A DNA stretch of 64,000 nt, from assembly GCA_004335635.1 (NCBI GenBank), contig QAXH01004319.1, positions 33,240 to 97,239 on the forward strand. Direction: 5' to 3'. A model generated the notes under the pieces. That model saw nothing but the letters and a program-made list of their open reading frames with translations. It did not search any database and was not told the DNA's origin. Position 1 is the first letter of the stretch. Every line of letters starts with the position of its first letter. Shown in pieces: positions 23,475 through 33,915 of the stretch. The DNA comes from Chloromonas sp. AAM2 (lineage: Eukaryota > Chlorophyta > Chlorophyceae > Chlamydomonadales > Chlamydomonadaceae). Position numbers and translations under genes: made by a program.

Positions 23475-25732
23475 ATGCTTAAGGTTGCAATTCAAGCGTT
23501 GCGTCAACACCAGGGTGGGGCACTTCAGCATGCAGCCCCAGCCATGCTCATTCCACCCAGGTAAGGCAACATGCTTGCTATGCCCCAGACATGCTCATGC
23601 ATGCATCGGCCTTTCGCCACATTAGGCTATGATGCCATCCAAGAAGCACAAACTTATGCATCATGGCACAATTATGTCACATGCGCTCCAAAGCTTGCCA
23701 TCATGGCATGCCGTGGCCTGCCACCTTTTCCACACCCCCGCCAACCATACCTCAGATGTTTTGGCAGTCAATTTATGCAGTTATTACTTACTCGAAGTAA
23801 CCAGTTACTTTTCTTCTTGGCTGTCAAAGCAGTGTCAGATGGATGGCTTGCACCAGCAGTCTCAACAGGTACTACTCAAAGGAAGCAAAAGATGACAGTT
23901 ACTTCTAAGAGGACGTGAAGGCCTCAAAACCCTTGTACAAAACCGGAGAGTCACAAACTTGAAGGCTGCAATAGTTAAGGCGCATGTGCTTGATACGCAG
24001 TCCAGCAGACCAATAGGCACTGCCGGTGGGGCATGACCTTTTTGGTGATACCTGTCACAGTGTCAGCTGAGGTGTATGACGTAGAAGTGTGCTGCCCCCT
24101 GTCCCTTGTTGGTGGTTGAAACGTTTGGTTAATCAATACCTGGCACGTGTTGCTTGAAACGCTCACAGAGCTGCCTTGGAAGCGAGCTTGGTTCGTTGCC
24201 TGTCAGGCGCCCCAGGCAAGGAACCATCCCAAGTACTCGTCACACCTGAGCCGCCTGCAACCGAGATTGAAAACCGCCCGGCAGGTGGTTGGATGGAAGT
24301 TGTGCATGAAGCGACAGGGCAGACTTACTACTGGAACCAGCGAACAGGTGTGTGTGCATGCAGTCACTGCATGGGGTGCATGGCGTCAGTGCATGATGTG
24401 CATGGTGCGTCGGCGCACGATACGCAAAAGAATCACCAGGTGTGCTGATGTGTGTGATACAAGTCTGCATGGTGCACCGGTGCATGGTGTGCCTGTGCAT
24501 GGTGTGCATGGTTTTCCGGTGCATGGTAGGCATGGTGTGCATGCTGTGCCGGCGCATGGTGTGCATGACATGTGCCGGTGCATGGTGTGCATGGTGTGCC
24601 GGTGCATGGTGTGCATGGTGTGCCGGTGCATGGTGTGCATGGTGTGCCGGTGCATGCTATGCATAGTTTGCCGATGCATGGTTCGCAAAAGGTGTGTCGG
24701 TGCGTGGTATGTATCGTGTGCCAGTGTGTGGGGTTGCATGTAGCTGCAAGTGCATGCTGTGTAGGCAGGCTGGCTTGGCCGTCCCTTGTTTGCAGCACTG
24801 TAAGATTGCGAACCACAGTATGCAGATTGGATGGTGATGATGAGACTGGGTTTGATAGCTTGGTGTGATGCACGTGATTGTGGACTTCTGTGCTCATGTC
24901 ACCACCTGAACATGCAGGCCAAACAACGGCATTGGGCGAGCCATGCCCCAGCGGTCGCTATGGCGGTGGTAGTGGAGGTGGTGGTGGTGGCGGGAGCGGG
25001 AGCGGCGGCGCGGGTGCAGGCGCGGGCGCAGGGGCATATGCAGGAGAGGGTGAGGCGGTGGATCCAAGGTGGGTGCACGTGTGAGAGGGCACGTGGCTGG
25101 GACTGTGAGAAGTGAGAGGGGGGAGTGAGAGATAGGCGTCGCTGGGATCAGTGTATCATCATGAGTACGCCGCTCTTCAAAGCTTCGTAGCATGGGGTGC
25201 TGCAGACCAACCAGTCTAGGCGCTTAGCAGCTGCCTGCGTCACCCCTTAGCAGGAGCTGGAAGTCAAGAGCATGCGATGGCTGAAAGCGATCAAGCGCCT
25301 GGTGGCCAGGAGGAAACGCTTGCATTTGCGTGTTGCCAATAGGGCATGAGATGGAGAGCAGGAAGTCGTTGAGCATGAAGTCTGATCAAAGCAGCAGTCT
25401 GGCGGTCAGCGGTAGGGCATGGCACCATCTTCCAAGCCTCACCTGACATGCGCCCCAGCCAGTAACAGCAATACTATTGAGCAAGTGTTGCTGGTTAGTT
25501 GAACTCTTCCGCCTCAAATCTTCCACTCTCTCTCTCTTTCTCTCTCTCTCACAATCACACGCACGCGCACACACACACACGCACGCACACACACACACAC
25601 ACACACACGCACTCTCTTTCTCTTACTTGCACTCGCAGGGCTGAGGTCCCTCTCCCAGACAGGACTGGGCAGTACGCTGCCATTGGAGCGTTTCTGGGTG
25701 TATTCTTTGGTTGGGCATCGCAATTCTTTTAG
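23475..25732 (+). CDS. Small WW-domain, single-span membrane protein, probably mitochondrial
   Basis: Four exons: 23475-23560, 24169-24347, 24918-25068 and 25639-25732, phases 2, 1, 2 and stop TAG; 169 residues. The N-terminus MLKVAIQALRQHQGGALQHA is basic, lacks acidic residues and looks like a mitochondrial presequence. Residues 65-97 form a WW-like domain: PAGGW, then GQTYYWN, then TGQTTALGEP, split by an intron after the TG. The second conserved Trp of the WW fold is replaced (TTALGEP). A Gly/Ala-rich linker of about 35 residues follows. The last 21 residues form a C-terminal transmembrane helix (QYAAIGAFLGVFFGWASQFF). WW domains bind proline-rich peptides, so the likely role is a membrane-anchored adaptor; the exact function is unknown. 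The structure is well supported, the location is inference. Confidence 0.8.
24464..24680. repeat. 24-bp minisatellite in intron 2 of the WW-protein gene
   Basis: Copies of GCCGGTGCATGGTGTGCATG plus GTGT start at 24574, 24598, 24622 and 24646, with degenerate copies on both sides. Long open frames across this stretch are only translations of the repeat. Confidence 0.85.
25523..25630. repeat. (TC)n and (CA)n microsatellite before the last WW-protein exon
   Basis: A CT-rich run followed by a CA/CG dinucleotide run ends just before the CGCAG acceptor at 25638. It may serve as the polypyrimidine tract. Confidence 0.9.
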
Positions 25733-25779
25733 CAGCAGGAATCGCAGCGTTCTTCATGGCTGTCCTTAAGGTTATGGAT

Positions 25780-25784
25780 TGTAA
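25780..25784 (+). terminator. TGTAA poly(A) signal, WW-protein gene
   Basis: TGTAA 48 nt after the TAG stop at 25730-25732, the expected spacing for a short chlorophyte 3' UTR. Confidence 0.65.
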
Positions 25785-28700
25785 GCGTTCTGTGTACTGT
25801 TCTTCGTTCCGCACAATGCAGTGGACATGAACGCTGCCATCACGTGCCGGAAACGCCTGCATAACGTCCCACGTGCTGACTGAGACTTGATTGAACACAA
25901 AGTACACGTACTTTCAACAGGGATTGCAATGCATTGTATCTAGTGACGGGGTCCTGACCACCGATCCTAGTTTGTTTGCTTTTGGCCCTTACGTTCAGAC
26001 CATGCTCGTATGCGTCCCGTGTGCCTGTCTTGTAAGCCGTGTTACAAAATGCATATATTCCTTCCAGAGTGCAATGTTCTTGTGCACCTATTTGTGACAG
26101 GGAGCCGTCCCAACTCCGACGGGTTTCCGTCCTTTCGACCACCACTCTGTAATCTTGGCTTCTGTCCTTGCTTCCGGCAGATGCATTACCGTGTGCCAAC
26201 GTTGCTTACCGCATTACACCATCACATTACGTTGTGATTACCGAATTACGTTGGTGATTACGAGATGCACTGCGCTTGGTTAATTTATACCGCCACGCCT
26301 TGTCTGTGCCTGGGTACAGAAGTCTTTCCGTGACTAAGGGTTCGTCTCCTTCCTGGCTCTTTGATCTAATCAAGTCATATCAAACCAGTGCTCGTGCTCT
26401 CCGCAATCACTACCGTTCACACTATTCCTTTCAGAGTCTTCATCAATCCATGGTGCCGCCTCTGAGCTTTGGCAATAAGCAGCACTACAAGAAGTAGTTG
26501 CGCCAGCTGTGCTTGAAGGTTTCTCGAAGCCTCTCAATTGCAAGCCCCATGACAACAATCAAAGGCACTTGCGAACGAAGGCGCAAGAATCAACAGGGCT
26601 TGGTTGCGGTGCAATTTTGCATATGAGATCACAAGTGGTGATTCACCACCTTAGGGCGCACAACATGCAACAGTGCCCGCATGGCAGTGCTCTTTGTGCA
26701 GCCAAGAGGCTTGTCATTGTCAAAAACAATGACCTGTGGGGACGTTGCAAGCACGCATGAGCCTGGGCGACACCCTGGAGATACCCAAGCACTGGCGCAG
26801 TGATGCCCTTGCCAGCTGCACGGATCGGGAGGCCATGTTGGTTGGCTTTTGTGCTTTGATAAACCTAGAGATTTTCTTTCAAGGCAATTGAACGCAGATG
26901 TCTTCTTTCACAGGACAGTGAGGTCAAGACCTGTCACTTGTACGTCCTGTTGTGAGTGGTGGTGTTTGAGAGAGGATGTGTGTCGTGGGCGCCTGATTGG
27001 TATTCTCTGTTGAGGCTGGATTGCAAGTGTAAAAGCATGGACAGCAGGGTGTTTGATTGTATCTGCGCCGCAGCGACATTTTGCTCCCAACCTGGCGGTG
27101 CTCGCAATCGTGGATCTACTAGCACTAAGCCCAGCTATGTCACAGGCATGCCGAGTTGATGGAGACAAGCCCGCTCCCTGGGAGGGCCACACGAGGAATT
27201 CTGATGCAGTTTGCATCGCTGCTCCACTGCTTGGCTGCAATCTGCTGAGCCGGCGCACATGGCAAGCACGTAGTTTCTGCCGCAACGCACTCCCAGGTCA
27301 TGTGTACGCCCAGCTCATGCGCAGCGATCAACGCCCAAAATGAATTGTACGGCGCCTCTTACTACGATTGACGACACGGCACGGCAACTGCACGGGTTGG
27401 GGCTTCCAGTCAATTCTTCCGCCCGCAAAAGGGGAGGTGGAGGCGAACACACGAGCGTTCAACCGTTCAGTTTCATTTGGTACGGCACGTTGTACCTGCG
27501 TCATCCCTAATGAAGCCTGACGTTATGCTGCGAGGCTGTCTGTGCGTCATGGGACCCGAGCGTCGACCGCCAAAGGACTGCCGTACGCTTTGGCAGCCAA
27601 CTGCCCAGTTTGCCTACGGATACCGCGGTTGCAGGCTAAGCGTGCTCGGGACAGGTTTGCTTCTTCACCTCAACCCAACTGAGTGGCCTGCTGGTCTGGA
27701 TAGCATGCTCTGACCAGGGATTGATGTTTATCCGTCAATGCCAGTCTGGCGTCGGCCTTGGGCAAGCTGGTTGCGCTTGCGTTTGCGTTTGCGGAGGGGT
27801 GTGCGTTTGCGTTGAGCGCAACAGGAGTTAAGCTGCGCAGGTATAACCTGTGGGTCGGGCCCACATGCATTGAGCACGAACGCTGGCAAGCCATGCAAGA
27901 GACGAGGCTGGGAACCGTCCTAAACAACCCTGAGCAACATAAGGCAACTTGGAGTTCTACCTGCATGAGTGGTATGCGTGTCTCCCTTTAGGTGGCAGTC
28001 TTGCATTGCGACCAGTATGGACCTTGTGTGTGGTTGTGGACGGCAGTGCTTCGCTGGAGTTCGGAGCTACTCCGTAGTTGAAATTGACTATACATAGATT
28101 CTGGCCGAAAAACTGCGGTCGCTGCGGTCTCTTCATTGTGCGCTACAGGTAGCTCCTTGCCTCAGTGTTTGTCACGTATATGTTTGGAATTGGATTCCCT
28201 GGCCAAAGATAATCGGTATCTTTGAGATGATAGTGTTTGCCACCATGGTGTGATGGTGTGTAGTGATTGGATAGCCGGCTGAAAGGTGAGATCACCAGTG
28301 CCCTCGTGGTGATGCCTCTTGGTGAGGGTCGACAACTACACTGTTTCGTTTCTTTTTCTTCTCTCTCATTGTACACAGGGGATGGCAGGGCTTTTAGACT
28401 TGGCACCAGCAGTCCATTGCTTTGATGTTATATATGGGTATACGTTTTATAATCAACACCTCTCATTGTAAACACGAAGAATCTGCTGTGGCACTCCCGT
28501 CAACAGCACACTTCAATCTGACCAGTTTGCATCTGGCCGTGGAAGTTACTCGCACTCCAGCCACAACCTGGCAGCCACCGGCACGCTTTCCAATAAGTAG
28601 CACTGGCTGTCAGGACAGCTTCAGGGTTTTCTGGGGTCCAGGCCATCCTAGGGCTTCCTGTGGTTGCTGGGTCCACCGCCGGCAGATGTTTTACTGCCAG

Positions 28701-29356
28701 CGTGGTCTCGAATTTGCGTGGCGGCTCTCAGTGCCTTTGATTACGGAAGGTGCTATCTCAGGTCCCTGTCAGCAGCAGCTGCGTCTGACTTACTCGTCAA
28801 CTTCGCCAGACACATGCTTTGACGTTGGCCTACTTGGCTTGCTGGGTGTTCTGTCTTCCTTTGGCAGCCGTGACTGCTTTGTTCGCCTCCCTCGTTTTGT
28901 TTCTTGCCCAAGGTAGGTGAGGGCGGTGCCTGTTCCGTAGGTCGGGGCGATGCCTGTGCTGGGACGCTCTGTATGATGTAAACAGATTAGAGACACATGT
29001 TGTCTCTCTTGCCGCTTGCTGACATTCTTTTGAGAGTGTGTATGCAGAGGGGTTTGAAGCCACTGTGGCAGGTCCGACAAAGGCAGCAGAACCAGCAGTC
29101 CCCAGTAGAGACTGCTGCCTTTCATAGACAGGTACGTGGACAAGCTATTTGTGACTTCATGCCAGGGGCCACCTCACAATCAATCGTGAGGACCCACTTC
29201 AATGACCTCTTGGCCCGGCCTATGCGGACAAGGGTTTAGGTTTCTCATAATGACCCGATTCATCACATAACTGTGAGTGCGCCAGCATGTAAACGCTAAC
29301 TTTGAATTAACTTTAAAATAAAGAGCCCAGTTGCAGCATTCCGGAAAGGGTTTTCG
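25785..29356. other. Intergenic region without a supportable gene
   Basis: Short open frames only. Small imperfect repeats of GATTACG/CGTAATC type lie at 26210-26265. No recognisable domain or phase-consistent exon chain was found. The right end should contain the promoter and 5' UTR of the RING gene. Confidence 0.4.
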
Positions 29357-32300
29357 ATGGCGGAGCATCCGGACTTGGCGTGCCCTATTTGCTTGATGGG
29401 GTTTACGACGGCCGACCGTCTGCCAATCGATTTGGGCTGTGGCCACTGCTTCTGCGGCCCATGCATAGAGCGTTCAGTGACTTCATTCAGGTGCGCGAAA
29501 TGCGCCAAGGTCGCACAGATACCTCTGCAGATCGCGCAGCACAGCGCAGCTGCGGCTCGAGCGGAATTTCCGCAGGTCGCAGTTGGCGCATGTCTGCATC
29601 TGACCTTGATTCCCAGATTCGTGTCACATTTGCCCATACAGTGTTGGCATGTCCGCCTCCGTCCTTCCTTCGTCCTTGCCAGTCCGTGCCACAACCACAG
29701 CACATGCATGCAACCGTGCACAGCTGCATGATTGTTTAATGTTTTGAGCACGCTGCAGTCTTTGGTTTGACTGCGTTTAGCCCCTGATTTGCTCCTGCCT
29801 GCAATCATCGCGTGATACCAGCTGGGAAACCGTCCTGCGTTCATCAACCCCACCACTGATGTATGTGCAACCTCTTCTTCATGCAGGCGCTGTCCCGAGT
29901 GCCGCACTCCAGCCCAGAATCCCCATGTGGCGTACGTGCTGTTGCGTCTGCTGAGCTCTTTACCCCTCATCATGTCACCATCAGGTACGCCGATTCAGAG
30001 CCCGATGCATGAACCCATACGATACATTGTTGATTCATACCCATAAGTGTCTTGCTTCCGGTGACTGTAAGGTGCACCGCCTGCTTCATTTGCTGGCCTG
30101 CAGACACATGCTGATGCACAACGATGCAGGGGTAGTCAGGCCTGCTTGGAAGGTGAAACCTGGTAGCAGCCATATGCCTGCAGTTTTGTTCGTTAGAGGC
30201 GGCTCATCTTCTGTTCTGCTAGTCTTCTGTTCTGCACCTTCACGTGTGCGCTTTATGCTTTGCCCATGCAGCCAGCTCATCCACTATCACGTCACTTCTC
30301 AGGGCAGGCAGCCACACACCCTCTCTCTCCCCTCGGCAACCACAACAACCGCAGCAGGCACAGGAGGCTGGGCAGGCTAACCAGATGCAGCAGGAGCGGC
30401 AGGCAGCCGCAATTTCGGATGGTTCAGAGCTGATGCCACGCCTTGATCTTGATGCAGCAGTGGCAGGGCTGCTAAGTAGTAGGTCTAGCACAAGTAGCAG
30501 AGCAGCTGGCACAGAGCTGACAGGAGTCGACATGGGACGTTTGCGCGGCACAAGTAGCTGGATGACCGCTGGGGCAGCAGGAGATGACCGCCAGGCTCGC
30601 AGCCGTAGGTCAAGCAGCACGCTCCCGCGAAGCGTGAGCTCAAGTGGTTTGTTGTTCGTACCATTACGGGCCGCAGCTCAGGATGGGTCGTTTGTGCGAG
30701 GCTCTGATGCACCGATGCTGCTGTCTGTTGGTACAACGCGAAGTGATGCAGCGCTCAGGTTTGTCGACATTCACAGCTTTGGTCCGTTGGAGGCGGGAGC
30801 TATCAGTCTTTCGCCGGCACGGGAACTTGGCAGCAACGGATTCCGGGATTCAGCTTCAGGCAGCCAAACACGAATCACAAGTGACAGACTGGCGTGCAGG
30901 GATTTGTCGGGCAGCGGAATGTTGACAGAAGACAGCCAAACTTCTGCACGTGGGCCTGACGGGATCAGTCCAGCAGCACCATCATCCGGTTTGTCAGGGC
31001 ATGGCATTCTCGCACGCAGCCTCGGTTCACTCAGCGACGCAGACCACAGCCAAACCTCCAATGAAAGCGCGCAAGGCGATGGGTCGAGCGAGCCACCTTT
31101 TGCACCAACTGGCACGCCAGTCGAAGGGATTCTGGCTCGCAGTCTTCGCCAAAGCTCAGGCAACCATTCGGAACGTCCCGCCTTGCGAACGCAACCCTCG
31201 ACGGACGATAATGCAAGCACACCAAGCGCGGATCCGCCAGAAGGCATCTTAGCTCGAAGTCTGCGTCACTCTCACGCCAGATCTTCACTCCATGCCAGCT
31301 CACAACCAGACTTACCCGCACCCCTCGACACGCCGGCACCCAGAAATGTCCCCAGGGAAGGCATTCTAGCGCGCAGCCTACGCCTCTCCCCGGCCAATTC
31401 TGTCGGGCCATCTAGCTTGGCACCAGCAGGGGCAGGGGCTGCCTCACCCGCACACCCTCCCGCCCAGCTTGCCATTCCGACGGCATCTGGTTCAAGCCCT
31501 GGCGGCACACAGACCAGTGGTCGAGCACTTGCCGGTCTGACTGCCCTACAGGTCCGTCCAAACACATCTAGTTTGTGAACTGAAGAGCAGTGACTGAAGA
31601 GGCACAGAGAGACATGCAAAGTGAAAGAGGCAAAGTTGACGTCTGAGAAGATCTGTATTCACTACAACCGAGTGTGTTTGCATGCAAGCCATGAAGGGGA
31701 ATATGGGACGTAGAGCATGGGCTGAGTTCGTCACACCCTATCTAGCTGTGCCTGCGCAATCAGATGGCTACAACCAAAGAAACGAACGGCAAAAGAAGAT
31801 TGGACCAGAGTGACTGCTTCCTGAACTAACCTATGCAGTTTGCGGAGGCGAAACACGGCGCTCGCGTCAAACATTGCTGTTGAACGAACATCATCTGCAC
31901 CCCCCCTTGCGAATGCGCGTCAGTGCCCAGTCCTCAACTTGTACGGGAGTGCCCATCTGCACTGATCAGAACAGTATCCAGCCTCGTCTCTTGCATGCCT
32001 TGCTAGCGCTCGTGCTCAATGCATGTGGACCCCCTAATGTAATTTCCGTGCATTTCCTGATCCACTGCACTTCTATGCCTTACTGCTGCAGGCACTCGTG
32101 CAATCGGAAGGCCATGCACCTTCAGGCAGAGGACTCCGTGCCAGACGTGGCTGGTTGCCCAATCTCCCCTTTCTCACACAACCTCACTCCCAGGTAGGTC
32201 ACGTCAGTGTCTCCTTAGGCTGAACAAGGTGAAGGTGTTCGGATATCACCCATTACATATCTGTTCACTGTCAGAGGCGTCTAGCATCACAGTGCAAATG

Positions 32301-33848
32301 ATTTGAAAAACATTTGTTGTCGGATGGCGTCTGTTGTGAATTTCCAAAAAAAAAACAGCCTAGTCGCATCGGACAAACAGTATGCCATTTTGCTTGTTGG
32401 TAAGACCGTATCAGACACAACACAAAATGATGAGTTGATTAGGATGGAGCAGCACGCATCGGACAAGGCGTACTCAGCAAGGGCATCGTTCTAGGGCGAA
32501 ACAATTAGACGTATGATTCAGGCCAGAGAACCTTGAGCAAGGTAGGCTCTTCAGAACATAAGGGAGGAAAATGCAGGCGAGGAGAGCATTTTCTGTGCGG
32601 TGGCAGATCAGGAGCAAGAAAGCCCGTGGGCAAAGAGTGATAGATAGATTCAGGGTCCGTGCAGGCATTGTTTTGGCAGCATCTACCTTGAGTAGGGCAG
32701 CAAAACGAATGACACGAACAAAGCAGGCCAAAGCATGTCCGCCCACCTCACAGTTCCTCGCAGGCTGTCCTCCGTGGGATATACCCGTTGCTTTTGCAGG
32801 CCGCCAAAGGCATGGGAAAGGGGCGTTGCCCTGATGGTGGTTGTGCTTGGCTGCCAGGCCCGTCTGAACCCTGCTAACCGACATCCAATTTCTATCTATC
32901 CTGCAGGCCACATCACACGGCAGGGCCAATCGTGCGGTCAACACAGCGCCAGCTGCTGCAGGTCAAGCGCCCAACATAGGACTGCACACAGCAGGGGCAG
33001 CACGTGGGGCAGAAACGGCTGGAGAGGCACGTGCCACTCTTGTGGGTCGAGCGGTGCTGTCGGAACTGCCTCAGGCGGTGCATGAGGTGCGCACGTGAAC
33101 GTCTCTGAGCAACGCGTTTTAGAAGTGTCTGTGTTTGCCTATCCTTATTCGTTCCTAGCTCAGGGTAGGCCAGAGTGTCATTCCGTCATGTGCTTTTGAC
33201 ATAAGGAGAGAAGCGCAGTCAGTTGCAGGGGGTGTCGCATACTATAATAAACCCCTCCTGGACCAGGGGCAAAAGCCCATGTGGTTTGAGTGGTGGCAGT
33301 TGCAGATACCCCGATAACGGCCATCACTGATCTTATGTGTCTGCTGTTGCTTGCAGGTTCGCAACAGCTTCTGGTCCTGGGCGGGCCCTGTCATGGGCGT
33401 GCTCTACCTCATATCACCGCTAGATCTCATACCGGGTGAGTGGGTGAGTGAGTGGGTTTGGATGAGTGAGTGAGTGAGTGGGTGAGTTAGTTTGGATGAG
33501 TGAGTGGGCAAGTGGGTCAGTGAGTGAGTGAGTGAGTGAGTGAGTGATGGGTGTTTGTTCACGCTCGGTGCTCCCCTTCTGTGTATGCATCTCTCATACT
33601 TGTGTGACCCTGCGCCTCGCACACTTGGGTGCCTGCCCTACACCTCACACAGTCCATGGCCCTTCGCCTCTCACTTTAGTGTGACCCTGCACCACTCACA
33701 CTCGTTTGCAGATTTCATTCCCCTTCTTGGCTGGCTGGATGACATGGTTGTGCTAGGCACCGTCATCTACATGATATACCACCTGGCCACCGCCGTGCCG
33801 CAGCTGGTGGTGTTGCCGGACTATAGCGGGGCGGACAATGCTGGCTGA
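29357..33848 (+). CDS. RING-HC and DUF1232 protein (RNF170-like E3 ubiquitin ligase)
   Basis: Seven phase-consistent exons: 29357-29490, 29887-29984, 30272-31551, 32092-32193, 32907-33086, 33357-33435 and 33712-33848 (TGA); 669 residues. Residues 9-50 are a C3HC4 RING: C9-X2-C12-X15-C28-X-H30-X2-C33-X2-C36-X10-C47-X2-C50, with an intron after residue 45. The C-terminus (about 599-669) is a DUF1232 membrane segment: YLISPLDLIPDFIPLLGWLD, then a hydrophobic helix. RING plus DUF1232 is the architecture of RNF170, an ER-membrane ubiquitin ligase; ligase activity at an internal membrane is inferred. Between them lies a disordered Ser/Ala/Pro-rich region of about 500 residues, much longer than in RNF170, with four GILARSL(R) motifs at about 322, 363, 402 and 441. 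The start ATG is followed directly by the RING. The 1280-nt exon could read through to a stop at 31578 if the 31551 donor were unused. Confidence 0.85.
33436..33547. repeat. GTGAGT-type microsatellite at a splice donor
   Basis: The intron after exon 6 of the RING gene starts with GTGAGTGGGTGAGTGAGTGG and continues with many more GTGAGT or GTGAGTGA units, so consensus donor sites are repeated for over 100 bp. Confidence 0.9.
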
Positions 33849-33910
33849 ACTGAACACGTGTTGGTGTACATGAGTGAAGTCCAAGCGGGCCATCCCATCA
33901 TGGTCTGTGT

Positions 33911-33915
33911 TGTAA
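33911..33915 (+). terminator. TGTAA poly(A) signal, RING gene
   Basis: TGTAA 62 nt downstream of the TGA stop at 33846-33848. Confidence 0.6.

Noticed and set aside
24147..24868. Open frames of 98-198 codons across the WW-protein intron
   Set aside because: They are translations of the 24-bp minisatellite; the real exons are shorter and in a supported phase.
28422..28916. Open frame of 164 codons
   Set aside because: No domain, no supported start, no neighbouring exons in phase.
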